Positions 1 to 8,009 of a stretch of DNA of 64,000 nucleotides are shown in pieces; position 1 is the stretch's first letter, and the number at the start of each line of letters is the position of its first letter. A program made the translations under genes and the position numbers. Under the pieces are notes generated by a model that was not told the origin of the DNA, did no database searches, and saw nothing but the letters and a program-made list of their open reading frames with translations. The stretch covers positions 2,042,001 through 2,106,000 of the forward strand of contig NZ_LR130778.1 in assembly GCF_900538275.1 (NCBI RefSeq), in the 5' to 3' direction. The stretch comes from Petrocella atlantisensis. Its GTDB lineage: Bacteria; Bacillota; Clostridia; Lachnospirales; Vallitaleaceae.

Positions 1-1
1 G

Positions 2-115
2 GAGAAGGCCAGGATCGTGGAAGTCATCAATAATTATGATATCCAGACCATGCACACCAAGGAAGCCACTCTTGAGGAAATATTCATTAAAGTTACCGGA
101 AGGGGTCTGGTCTAG
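2..115 (+). CDS. ABC transporter ATP-binding protein, C-terminal end (partial)
   Basis: Only the last 37 codons are inside the window; the frame is open to base 2 and ends at TAG 113-115. The tail carries the 'EATLEEIFIKVTGRG' ending typical of ATPases of ABC-2 type exporters. The next gene, an ABC-2 permease, begins at the base directly after this stop, so this is the ATPase of the operon that continues with two permeases. Walker and signature motifs lie outside the window, so the call rests on the tail and the context. Confidence 0.75.
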   Translation, partial: EKARIVEVINNYDIQTMHTKEATLEEIFIKVTGRGLV

Positions 116-1231
116 ATGAAGCTTTGGTACAGTTTTTCAAAAGAGTTGATTTTATCCTCAAAAAGCTGGTATTTTTATATTGAACTGGGAATGGCCATCG
201 TACTCTTGGTGATTCTTGTATTTGTTGTGCCCGAGGATTTTGATAGTAAAGGGAAGAACTATTTCTATCTTGATTTACCTCAGGTTGTAGAGGGCAGATA
301 CATGAAGAACTTGCTAGAGGAAGATTTGGATGATTTTGCCGAGCAGGTAGAATTGGAAGGAGACAATCAAATCTATAGTGCCAGTCTTTACGAAACAAAA
401 GAATCAAAAATCTACTTGCTGGAGAGTAGAGAAGCACTTGATGCCATTTCTAACTCAGAAAGAGTTCCGGTGGTTCATGTTCGTGTCAATGAAGACCATC
501 AGATTGTGCATACATACTATCTTCAAGGATATGAGACCAGGAAACTTCAGAATCTGTTATTGGTGTATCATAACCGATTGGCAGGACATGATGTCATTGA
601 AGATTATTCAAATCGCTTAGAAGTCAGACGTCTTTATCAGGACAGTGCACCTTTAAATGACAAAGAGAACATGATACCGGTATTTCTAACCTTCAATGGT
701 AGTTTGATGAGTCTGTTCATTATCGCCGCATATATCTTTCTGGATAAAAATGAAGGTATTATCAAGGCATATGCAATAACCGCATCCTCAGTGTGGCATT
801 ATTTATTAAGTAAGATCGGGGTCATCATTGTAACAAGTATTATGACCAGCCTCATTATTACCATACCGATTATGGGGAATCAACCGAACTATCCGGCTAT
901 GATGCTATTTTTGGTGGCATCCGGATTTTTTGCAGCTTCCCTTGGTCTTCTACTTACAAGCTTTTTTAAGGACATTGTAGAAGCCTTTGGTGCTATGTAC
1001 ATTTTCATCGTGATTATGATCATGCCCAATATCTCATATTTTACGCCGAGCTGGGATCCGGATTGGGTGAAAATCATTCCAAGCTATGTGATGCTGCAGA
1101 GTTTTAAAGATATTATAAGTATGGGCGGTAACATGACCTATGTGATGGTAGCATCTTTAGGGTTTTTAATGCTGGGACTGGCTATTTTCATACTGGCAAA
1201 CTATAGATTTAAAAAGACACTGTCCTTGTAA
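116..1231 (+). CDS. ABC-2 type transporter permease
   Basis: This 371-aa protein has the ABC-2 permease layout: an N-terminal membrane helix (about residues 22-40), a roughly 160-residue extracytoplasmic region, and about five to six helices in the C-terminal half starting near 'FLTFNGSLMSLFIIAAYIF'. It starts directly after the stop of the upstream ATPase (zero spacing), which implies translational coupling. It and the next permease probably form a heterodimeric membrane part of one exporter. The substrate cannot be told from the sequence; antibiotic, peptide or lipid export are the usual roles of the family. Confidence 0.8.
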   Translation: MKLWYSFSKELILSSKSWYFYIELGMAIVLLVILVFVVPEDFDSKGKNYFYLDLPQVVEGRYMKNLLEEDLDDFAEQVELEGDNQIYSASLYETKESKIYLLESREALDAISNSERVPVVHVRVNEDHQIVHTYYLQGYETRKLQNLLLVYHNRLAGHDVIEDYSNRLEVRRLYQDSAPLNDKENMIPVFLTFNGSLMSLFIIAAYIFLDKNEGIIKAYAITASSVWHYLLSKIGVIIVTSIMTSLIITIPIMGNQPNYPAMMLFLVASGFFAASLGLLLTSFFKDIVEAFGAMYIFIVIMIMPNISYFTPSWDPDWVKIIPSYVMLQSFKDIISMGGNMTYVMVASLGFLMLGLAIFILANYRFKKTLSL

Positions 1232-1245
1232 AGGAGCGTCACAAA

Positions 1246-2250
1246 ATGATAAGAAAAATATTCATTATATTTTTACGGGATATGAAAACCAGTGTACGGA
1301 ACTTCATCACCTTGTACATTCTTGTTGTACCGGTTATTTTTGCCGTCCTCATCAATGTGTTTTCTCCCGGTATTAATGACACCACGGTTGAAATCCTTTT
1401 ACTGGAGGGAGAAAATCCACCGCAAGCCGAATATTTTAAACAATTTGCAAAAGTGGAGCTCTCAGAGAGCTTAGAGGCGACCCATGACCGGGTTAGAAAA
1501 CGAGATAATATTATTGCCATACTGCCAGGCACCTCAAAGGACTATTATATTCTGACACAGGGAAATGAACCGGATTATGTTGTGGATTACGTTAAGAATC
1601 TGGCTTCCTTTGCCCACTTTGATATTGGGATGGATGATAGGGCGGCTGAGATTCTGACTTATGGTAGAGAGATACCGCCACTAAAAAAACTGATGGTCAA
1701 TACGGCCATGATCTTTACGTCTGTTTTAGGTGGAATGATTATTGCTTTGAATATTGTTGAAGAAAAAACAGATAACACCATCAGTGCCATTCACTTATCA
1801 CCGGTGTCAAGATTGGGCTTTATTGCAGGAAAAAGCATGATGGGCGTCGTCATTCCCGTGGTGGGCAGTATACTGCTCTTAATCATCACCGGCTTTGGTG
1901 GTATTAACTTTTTCCATGTTTTTTTCATGGTAACCACCTCGTGTATTATTAGTATTCTTATTGGATTTATTGAAGGCATAAACAATGATGATGTCATGAA
2001 TGCAGCTGGTAACATGAAATTACTTTTCTTACCTTTGTTTGGGTCCATTGCCGGTGTAGAGCTATTGGCAGATAAATGGCAACCCCTTTTTTACTGGATT
2101 CCTTTTTATTGGACATACAAAGGCAATGACTTAGTTCTGTCAAACAGAGGTTCGTGGATGGAGATTATGAAATATTCAGGCATTGTACTGGGTATAAGTA
2201 TCCTAGTATTTCTGATATTAGCACCAAAAATAAGAAAAGGATTAGAGTAA
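1246..2250 (+). CDS. ABC-2 type transporter permease (second subunit)
   Basis: This 334-aa membrane protein is preceded by a good ribosome site (AAAGGAG) and lies 14 bp after the first permease. It has the same architecture: helix 1 near residues 18-36, an extracytoplasmic segment to about residue 150, then five to six helices with the 'NIVEEKTDNTISAIHLSPVS' loop that is typical of ABC-2 permeases (the loop between helices 2 and 3 that contacts the ATPase). It is the third gene of the operon that enters the window at its left edge. Confidence 0.8.
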   Translation: MIRKIFIIFLRDMKTSVRNFITLYILVVPVIFAVLINVFSPGINDTTVEILLLEGENPPQAEYFKQFAKVELSESLEATHDRVRKRDNIIAILPGTSKDYYILTQGNEPDYVVDYVKNLASFAHFDIGMDDRAAEILTYGREIPPLKKLMVNTAMIFTSVLGGMIIALNIVEEKTDNTISAIHLSPVSRLGFIAGKSMMGVVIPVVGSILLLIITGFGGINFFHVFFMVTTSCIISILIGFIEGINNDDVMNAAGNMKLLFLPLFGSIAGVELLADKWQPLFYWIPFYWTYKGNDLVLSNRGSWMEIMKYSGIVLGISILVFLILAPKIRKGLE

Positions 2251-2299
2251 ATATTTAAGATATCTTAAATATAAGTAAATGATTAAGGAGGAATAGACA

Positions 2300-2497
2300 A
2301 TGAAAGTATGGGCAATCGTATCAATCGTTTATGCGGCAGCGGTTATTGTGCTTGCAATTACAAAGCCGGCTGCAATCTGGAACATGAAAAAAATCCAGAT
2401 GTTTGAAAAGGTTCTTGGGGTCAAAGGTACTGAGATATTCTTTTACGTTTGGGCTTTGATCTTTCTTGTATTGGGCGTCTGGCTTTTTACAAGATAA
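2300..2497 (+). CDS. Small two-helix membrane protein, unknown function
   Basis: This 65-aa protein has two hydrophobic segments (about residues 3-22 and 44-62) joined by a short basic loop containing 'NMKKIQMFEKVLG'. It has a strong ribosome site (TAAGGAGG) 8 bases before the ATG and lies 49 bp after the ABC permease, so it may be co-transcribed with it. I do not recognise a named family. Its size and shape resemble small accessory membrane proteins found at the ends of exporter operons. Confidence 0.6.
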   Translation: MKVWAIVSIVYAAAVIVLAITKPAAIWNMKKIQMFEKVLGVKGTEIFFYVWALIFLVLGVWLFTR

Positions 2498-2555
2498 TTC
2501 AAAAAGGACATACGACACAAATAGATTTTAAATGAGTAGGAGTAGGAGTGAGCAA

Positions 2556-3107
2556 ATGATCTATGTGGCACTACTTAGAGGCATAAATGTGGGTGGCAAT
2601 AACAAAATCGACATGAAGCTTTTGAAAGAAACATTTATGCGGATAGGCATGACATCTGTACGTACATATATTAATTCAGGCAATGTTATATTTGTAGATA
2701 CAAACCATAACAAGGATGAAATAGCACAGATGTTACAAAAAGCAATTCTTGACGATTTTGATCTAGACATTAAAGTTCTAATTCGTAATTTTAATGATAT
2801 TGAGGATCTAATAAAAATCATGCCGGATACATGGAAAAACGATGCGATCATGAAATGTGATGTATTGTTTTTGTGGGACGAAATGGATACAGAAGAATGT
2901 CTAAAAGAAATAGAGATTAAGCCGGATATAGATACGGTGATAACCGTAATGGGCGCCATTCTATGGAAAGTTGATAAAGTCAATGTTACGAAGAGTGGTC
3001 TAATGAAGCTTGTAGGAAAGCCAATGTACAAGAAAATGACAGTACGAAATGTCAATTCAGCCCGTAAAATATATGAAATAATGAAAACAATCAATGGGTC
3101 TGTATAG
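2556..3107 (+). CDS. DUF1697 family protein
   Basis: The protein begins 'MIYVALLRGINVGGNNKIDM', the signature start of DUF1697, followed by 'YINSGNVIF', another conserved block. Length (183 aa) fits the family's usual 170-190. An upstream in-frame ATG at 2532 would add eight residues, but the purine-rich ribosome site (AGGAGTAGGAG, 2539-2549) sits ideally for the ATG at 2556, so I chose that start. The biochemical role of the family is not established. A bidirectional terminator follows. Confidence 0.85.
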   Translation: MIYVALLRGINVGGNNKIDMKLLKETFMRIGMTSVRTYINSGNVIFVDTNHNKDEIAQMLQKAILDDFDLDIKVLIRNFNDIEDLIKIMPDTWKNDAIMKCDVLFLWDEMDTEECLKEIEIKPDIDTVITVMGAILWKVDKVNVTKSGLMKLVGKPMYKKMTVRNVNSARKIYEIMKTINGSV

Positions 3108-3117
3108 AAATAGTATA

Positions 3118-3164
3118 AAGAAAAGCAAGAAGGAATTCTCAATGAGGATGCCTCCTTGCTTTTT
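3118..3164. terminator. Bidirectional rho-independent terminator
   Basis: A hairpin with arms AAAAGCAAG and CTTGCTTTT, extended by a further GG/CC stretch with one mismatch, ends in a T run on the + strand and a T-rich tract on the - strand. It separates two convergent genes, the DUF1697 gene and the RpiR regulator. Confidence 0.7.
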
Positions 3165-3201
3165 TGGTGTCTACATCAATCATGAACCTTCTGGATACAG
3201 A

Positions 3202-3948
3202 TTATACCTCTAATTCATTCATACTATTTGTTTCTTCAAGAGATTTGTTCTGAGATTGAATACGTTGAATAATCTCCTCCATGAAAATAAAGAAAATGGT
3301 TCTGGATTTTTCATAAGGTAAAAGATGACTGGGTTGAGGGTATTTGGATAACCAGAAGACCCTGTCACACTGAGCAAAAAGTGCCGTATTATATTCTTCA
3401 ACAACAATAGTGACATCACAACCCTTGTTTTTGGAAGCGTGATAGACATTCTCAAAGGAATGGAAAGTACCTGTAACGGTAAAAATAACAAGTAAACTTT
3501 TCTCATCCACCATGGAAGCCACAGAGATCTCATCGGATACTGCAATCACCATCTTGTTGGAGCAAGTACGGAGTCGGTACTCAAAATACTGGGCACAGAT
3601 TAAGGATGGTCCATAGCCAAAGAGAACAATTTTCTTATGGCCTTCAATGAGCTCAAGAAACTCATCAATCATAGTTATGTCAAAGTCATCTATAAATTGG
3701 CGTAGTCGATTCAGCTCGCCGGAATCTTTAGGATGAAATATTTCCTCACCATATAAAAAATGCATGTATTGTTTATAGTTGTTGAAACCAAGTTTTTTGA
3801 CAAACTTAGAGATCTTGGAAGTAGAACAGTTACAAATCTCTGCCGCCTGATGGATACGAAAAGGCGGGTTAGACTTTGAGTATATGAAAAGGCGATCATA
3901 TATTTGCTTTTCAAGGGGATTTAAGTTACGTAAATCAGTGTTAATCAT
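3202..3948 (-). CDS. MurR/RpiR family transcriptional regulator (HTH + SIS)
   Basis: This 248-aa protein has an N-terminal RpiR-type helix-turn-helix (about residues 1-75; 'AAEICNCSTSKISKFVKKLG' is the recognition region) and a C-terminal SIS sugar-phosphate-binding domain (about 95-225). It is divergent from the oxidase-MFS-Etf-SDR-kinase cluster and is the obvious local regulator. SIS-domain regulators usually sense phosphorylated sugars, which fits a cluster encoding an FGGY kinase. The 325-bp divergent region holds two GAAA-NN-TTTC palindromes that I take to be its operators. Effector identity and sign of regulation are inference. Confidence 0.88.
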   Translation of the reverse strand: MINTDLRNLNPLEKQIYDRLFIYSKSNPPFRIHQAAEICNCSTSKISKFVKKLGFNNYKQYMHFLYGEEIFHPKDSGELNRLRQFIDDFDITMIDEFLELIEGHKKIVLFGYGPSLICAQYFEYRLRTCSNKMVIAVSDEISVASMVDEKSLLVIFTVTGTFHSFENVYHASKNKGCDVTIVVEEYNTALFAQCDRVFWLSKYPQPSHLLPYEKSRTIFFIFMEEIIQRIQSQNKSLEETNSMNELEV

Positions 3949-4085
3949 ATGTCGTTCGCCTCTTTCGTAAGAATCTAACAGTACTTTTCATCTGATTTTA
4001 GCATTATCAAACCCATTTGTAAAGGTTGAGATATTGATAAAAATCATTGAAAATAATAATAAATAGAAATATACAGGATATAGCA

Positions 4086-4101
4086 ATGGAAACATTTCCA
4101 T
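4086..4101. promoter_or_regulatory. Palindromic operator candidate 1 (RpiR type)
   Basis: A perfect 16-bp inverted repeat, ATGGAAA-CA-TTTCCAT, in the divergent region between the RpiR gene and the FAD oxidase gene. It shares the layout GAAA-NN-TTTC with a second palindrome whose centre is exactly 40 bp downstream, about four helical turns. This suggests cooperative binding by a dimeric or tetrameric RpiR regulator. Confidence 0.65.
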
Positions 4102-4125
4102 ATAAAGCACTATAAAACAATAAAA

Positions 4126-4141
4126 ATAGAAAAGTTTCTAT
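4126..4141. promoter_or_regulatory. Palindromic operator candidate 2 (RpiR type)
   Basis: A perfect 16-bp inverted repeat, ATAGAAA-AG-TTTCTAT, ending 7 bp before the -35 box of the cluster promoter. Together with the upstream copy the shared pattern is AT(A/G)GAAA-NN-TTTC(C/T)AT. A site directly upstream of -35 could serve activation or steric repression; the sequence does not decide which. Confidence 0.65.
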
Positions 4142-4148
4142 ATTTTTC

Positions 4149-4177
4149 TTGACTTATACATGGTAGCTCCGTATAAT
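4149..4177 (+). promoter_or_regulatory. Sigma-70 promoter of the oxidase/Etf/kinase cluster
   Basis: -35 TTGACT (4149-4154), a 17-bp spacer and -10 TATAAT (4172-4177) form a near-consensus housekeeping promoter. It sits 97 bp before the chosen start of the FAD oxidase gene and just downstream of two palindromic operators. No other gene-free stretch before the BCCT gene is long enough to hold an obvious competing promoter, so it probably drives the whole run. Confidence 0.75.
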
Positions 4178-4273
4178 GAATCTAGAATCATATGATTGCT
4201 TCATTGAATGGAACGATGAAGCATATTCCTTAAGTGTAAAATGTCAATGATACAAATCAGGAGGTCAAGGATC

Positions 4274-5749
4274 GTGAATAATAATGAAATTGTAGAAAGC
4301 TTAGTAGCATTACTGTCAGAAGACCAAGTCAATACGAATCAGGACGACTTATATGATGCTTCGGCAGACCGTTACAAAAAATATGCAAAAGCTAGAAAAG
4401 CTTTAGATGTACCCATGCCGACAGCTATTGTCTATCCGAATACAACAGAAGAGGTAAGTAGCTTATTAAAGTATTGCAATGAAAATCATATTAATGTAAT
4501 ACCTAGAGGCGGTAAAACAGCAACAGAAGGTGGACTTGAAAACTGGAAAGAAAATACCGTGGTCATCGATGCAAAAAATTTGAATAAAATCGTGAAAATA
4601 GATCCTTATAATATGCAAGCAACAGCCCTTGCAGGGGTTGAGTTACAGACCCTAGAAGATGAGCTTCGCAAGATCGGATACACAACCGGTCACTCTCCTC
4701 AGTCTAAACCGGTAGCCAAAATGGGCGGTCTGGTTGCAACAAGAAGTATAGGCCAGTTTTCTACTTTATATGGTGGTATAGAAGATATGGTCGTAGGCCT
4801 TGAATGTGTATTCCCGGATGGTCATATATCAAGAATCAAAAATGTATCAAGACGTGCAGGCGGGCCCGATATTAGGCATATTGCTATCGGGAATGAAGGT
4901 ACTTTGTGCTACATAACAGAAGTCACAGTAAAGATCTTCAAATATTTTCCGGAAAACAATAAGTTCTTTGGTTATCTCATTAAAGATGTTGAAACAGGTA
5001 TCAAAGTATTAAGAGAAGTAATGGTCAATGGATACAGACCATCTGTTGCAAGAACATACTCAGAAGAAGATGCAGCACAACATTTTTATCATTTCCACAA
5101 AAATAAATGTGTATTGTTGTTTATGGCAGAAGGTACTGAAGGCATTGTAAGTGCTACCTGTAAAGGTATTGAAGAAGCTGTAGAAAAGTTCAAAGATGGT
5201 ATCATTGAACAAGTTGACAGCCAGCACATTGAAGATTGGTTTAATCATCTGAATTGGTCACAACAAGATATTGATGATGAGTATGAAGGTATGATGGAAA
5301 AAGATGCCCATGCAGGATTTACGACGGAGATATCAGCAGATTGGGAGACCATTCCCAAAATCTATGACGCAGTCATCAAACGTGTTAGAGAAGAATTCCC
5401 AAGAGCTCATGAACTTACCATGTTAGGTGGTCATTCATCACATAGTTACATCAATGGTACCAATATGTACTTTGTATATAACTACGAAATCAGCTGTGCT
5501 CCTGAAGACGAAATGATGGTTTACCACCATCCGATTCAACGGATTATTGTTGAAGAAACAATCAATGCAGGTGGATCTATGTGTCACCATCATGGTATAG
5601 GAAAGTTCAGAAGTGAATGGACCCTTGATGAGCATGGTTCAGCATACTATATGCTTGAAAAACTAAAAGAAGCTTTTGATCCTAATGGCATTATGAATTA
5701 TGGTACTATTTTCCCTCAGGAAGAGGGTATTAAAAAGTATATAAAGTAA
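4274..5749 (+). CDS. FAD-linked oxidase, AGPS/YgcU-like
   Basis: This 491-aa PCMH-type flavoprotein has the FAD-binding region 'NVIPRGGKTATEGG' (about residues 75-90), 'TGHSPQSKPVAKMGGLVATR' and 'IGNEGTLCYITE' (about 195-210). Near the C-terminus it has 'CHHHGIGKFRSEW', the triple-His block of alkyldihydroxyacetonephosphate synthases, not the single-His 'EHGIG' of glycolate/lactate oxidases. I chose GTG 4274 because AGGAGGTC lies 8 bp before it; the ATG at 4241 has no ribosome site. With EtfB/EtfA just downstream, electrons from the oxidised hydroxy-substrate probably pass to the flavoprotein. It resembles E. coli YgcU (recollection). The substrate is unknown. Confidence 0.85.
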   Translation: MNNNEIVESLVALLSEDQVNTNQDDLYDASADRYKKYAKARKALDVPMPTAIVYPNTTEEVSSLLKYCNENHINVIPRGGKTATEGGLENWKENTVVIDAKNLNKIVKIDPYNMQATALAGVELQTLEDELRKIGYTTGHSPQSKPVAKMGGLVATRSIGQFSTLYGGIEDMVVGLECVFPDGHISRIKNVSRRAGGPDIRHIAIGNEGTLCYITEVTVKIFKYFPENNKFFGYLIKDVETGIKVLREVMVNGYRPSVARTYSEEDAAQHFYHFHKNKCVLLFMAEGTEGIVSATCKGIEEAVEKFKDGIIEQVDSQHIEDWFNHLNWSQQDIDDEYEGMMEKDAHAGFTTEISADWETIPKIYDAVIKRVREEFPRAHELTMLGGHSSHSYINGTNMYFVYNYEISCAPEDEMMVYHHPIQRIIVEETINAGGSMCHHHGIGKFRSEWTLDEHGSAYYMLEKLKEAFDPNGIMNYGTIFPQEEGIKKYIK

Positions 5750-5785
5750 AAGGGTGTAAAGTAAAAGGGTGTAAAGTAAAACGTA
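5741..5785 (+). repeat. 15-bp tandem repeat across the oxidase stop codon
   Basis: Nearly three head-to-tail copies of GTAAAGTAAAAGGGT (first copy starts ATA; third copy diverges at its last bases). The first unit contains the stop codon of the oxidase gene, so the repeat probably arose by slippage at the 3' end. It contains no spacer structure and is not CRISPR-like. Confidence 0.75.
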
Positions 5786-5800
5786 ACTTATCAATGGTTA

Positions 5801-5844
5801 CTTGCATTTGACCTATCCGAAAGCTATTACCTGTCAAATGCAAG
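5801..5844 (+). promoter_or_regulatory. Intercistronic hairpin between oxidase and MFS genes
   Basis: A perfect 12-bp stem, CTTGCATTTGAC and its complement, around a 20-nt loop, without a following T run. It lies between two co-directional genes of the cluster. Likely roles are mRNA processing or protection, or partial attenuation, rather than full termination. Confidence 0.5.
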
Positions 5845-5878
5845 CAACACAAAATTCAAACAAATGTTGGAGGGTTTT

Positions 5879-7186
5879 ATGAAACAGAGTAATTTCAGAC
5901 GATATTTTCAGTTCTTTCTCATCATTCTTGCTGCTGGTGCCATCTATCCTGTTATTTACTTAAGAACCAATTATCAAGTCACTTTACTTGAAGGATTTGA
6001 CTTATCACAAGTACAGCTGAATAATTTCTACTCAATGTTAGGTATGGCTTATATTATCGGTTATATTCCTAGTGGTCTAATAGCAGATAAGATTTCGGCC
6101 AAAAAATTAATTGGTATTTCATTAATCGGTGTAGCTGCATGTGGCTTCTGGTTTGCTCAGATTCCAAGTGCTGGTTCGGTTAGCATTATATTCTTCTTAT
6201 GGGGTATTTTCTCAGTATTTACATTTTGGAGTTCTCATTTAAAGGTTGTCAAAATGCTTTCAAGATCCAATGAAGAAGGACGATTTTTTGGTATCCTAGA
6301 TGGTGGACGTGGTGTTGTTGAAGCCGTTATGGCAAGTATAGGTCTTGGTATTTTCGCTGCGATTCTTGGTAATAGCGAACTTATGGCAGATAAACAAGCA
6401 GCAATGGTTGCAGTTATTTACTTGTACTCAGCCGTAGTTCTAGCTGCTGGCATCTTGATTTTAATCTTTGTTGATAATGATGAGAAACTTAATTCAATGT
6501 CAGAAAATAGTGGTGAACGTTCAGAAGGTGAAAAATTCCATCTTAAAGATGTTGGTAAGCTTCTTAAGAACAAATATGTTTATTTAATGGGCGGTATCAT
6601 ATTCATGGGTTATGCCGTGTTCTGGACTGTTTACTATATCGGTGGATTCTTACAAAGTAATGTAGGCATAGACGCAGTAACCGTTGGTACAATAACAGTT
6701 ATTATCCTATGGATGCGACCTGTTGGTGGATTCATTGGTGGTTTTGCAGCAGACCGTTTTGGTAGAACCAAAACAATCAGTTTTGCGCTTATTGGTGCAG
6801 CAGTATTCTTGGCAGTTTCAGCGATGTTGCCGGTATCATCACCACAAAATATGTTTGCAATCGTTGCTGTTGTGCTTGGCATCTTCCTTTATATGATTCG
6901 TGGTACTTATTGGTCACTACTAGGTCAATCTAAGATTGAAGTTGCAATGATGGGTACAGCGATTGGTGTTATTTCCTTTATTGGTTATTTACCGGACATC
7001 ATCTTACCTCAAATGAACAACTTCTTATGGGCAACATTTGGTGATAACGGTGGTTATAATGCTTATTTCATCGTAAGTGCAGTATTTGGACTTCTAGGTG
7101 TTGTTATTCTTTCAGTCTATGCTAAGATGAATAGTAAAGAAAAGGAAATGGAAAAGGCCTTAGAGCCAATTCAAGAAACTTTGTAG
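5879..7186 (+). CDS. MFS transporter, YqcE-like
   Basis: This 435-aa protein has about 12 membrane helices and a central cytoplasmic loop (around residues 205-225, rich in S/E/K), the layout of a major facilitator carrier. 'GLIADKISAKK' matches the loop 2-3 signature and 'GGFAADRFGRTK' its repeat in the second half. The ATG at 5879 follows GGAGGG at the right distance; an in-frame ATG at 5864 overlaps that site and was rejected. It lies between the FAD oxidase and EtfB genes and probably imports the cluster's substrate. E. coli's comparable cluster carries the MFS protein YqcE (recollection). Confidence 0.85.
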   Translation: MKQSNFRRYFQFFLIILAAGAIYPVIYLRTNYQVTLLEGFDLSQVQLNNFYSMLGMAYIIGYIPSGLIADKISAKKLIGISLIGVAACGFWFAQIPSAGSVSIIFFLWGIFSVFTFWSSHLKVVKMLSRSNEEGRFFGILDGGRGVVEAVMASIGLGIFAAILGNSELMADKQAAMVAVIYLYSAVVLAAGILILIFVDNDEKLNSMSENSGERSEGEKFHLKDVGKLLKNKYVYLMGGIIFMGYAVFWTVYYIGGFLQSNVGIDAVTVGTITVIILWMRPVGGFIGGFAADRFGRTKTISFALIGAAVFLAVSAMLPVSSPQNMFAIVAVVLGIFLYMIRGTYWSLLGQSKIEVAMMGTAIGVISFIGYLPDIILPQMNNFLWATFGDNGGYNAYFIVSAVFGLLGVVILSVYAKMNSKEKEMEKALEPIQETL

Positions 7187-7210
7187 AATGAGTAAAAAGG
7201 AAGTGTTCTA

Positions 7211-8008
7211 ATGATGAGGTTAATCTGTATTATTAAGTTTGTTCCGGACGTGGACAACTTCAAATATGACTATGAGAACAATGTGCTAATCAGAGAGAAT
7301 GTTAGATTAACGTTGAACCCTGATGACGCTTGTGCCGTCGCTTTTGCCCTAAAAGTAAAAGCCAAGGATCCAGAGACGCATATTGAAGTTGTAACAATGG
7401 CACCGATATCCGTTAAACCTCACATGGAAGACTTATTACGACTGGGTGTTGACACAGGCACGATTATATCAGATCGGTTGTATGTTGGTAGTGATACATA
7501 TGCTACTAGCCTTGTTCTTGGAAGATACTTATCGTCTCAAACCTATGATGTTATTTTATCTGGCACCCATGCTATTGATGGGGACACATCTCATATACCG
7601 GCACAACTCGGTGACTTGCTTGGACTGAATCAAATGTCTGGAATCATTAAAGTTGATGAAACGGCACTGAGTAAGACTTCGGCAGTATTTGAAGTTGAGA
7701 CAGAAGATATGATTGCTACATATGAGATGATGTTACCTGCAATACTCAGTTTGACGAGAGAAAGTAGTTATAAACTGCCTTATATAAAGCGTCAGGATAT
7801 GGATTTGGATGTGACGAACCGATTAAACATCATATCCAATGAGCATTTAGGTTTTGAGGTAGATGAAGTTGGTATTAAAGGGTCACCGACAAAAGTAGCA
7901 AAAACTTATACAAAAGAGTTCGATCAGAAGGAACGTACCGTCATTGGTACAGATGATGAAGGGATTACCCTCGTCTATGAGTTTCTAAAAGAAAAAGGAT
8001 TTATTTGA
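7211..8008 (+). CDS. etfB: Electron transfer flavoprotein beta subunit
   Basis: This 265-aa protein shows the EtfB/FixA blocks: 'IIKFVPDV' at the start, 'LTLNPDDACAVAFALK' (about 35-50) and 'AIDGDTSHIPAQLGDLLG' (about 122-139), the nucleotide-binding loop. The DGDT form of that loop is seen in anaerobic, often bifurcating ETFs rather than in the mitochondrial type; whether this one bifurcates cannot be decided here. It is 1 bp upstream of etfA. Together they should accept electrons from the FAD-linked oxidase of the same cluster. E. coli counterpart by context: YgcR. Confidence 0.87.
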   Translation: MMRLICIIKFVPDVDNFKYDYENNVLIRENVRLTLNPDDACAVAFALKVKAKDPETHIEVVTMAPISVKPHMEDLLRLGVDTGTIISDRLYVGSDTYATSLVLGRYLSSQTYDVILSGTHAIDGDTSHIPAQLGDLLGLNQMSGIIKVDETALSKTSAVFEVETEDMIATYEMMLPAILSLTRESSYKLPYIKRQDMDLDVTNRLNIISNEHLGFEVDEVGIKGSPTKVAKTYTKEFDQKERTVIGTDDEGITLVYEFLKEKGFI

Positions 8009-8009
8009 T

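Noticed and set aside
5741-5785. Possible CRISPR-like repeat
   Set aside because: The 15-bp units are directly adjacent without spacers and include a stop codon; this is a simple tandem duplication.
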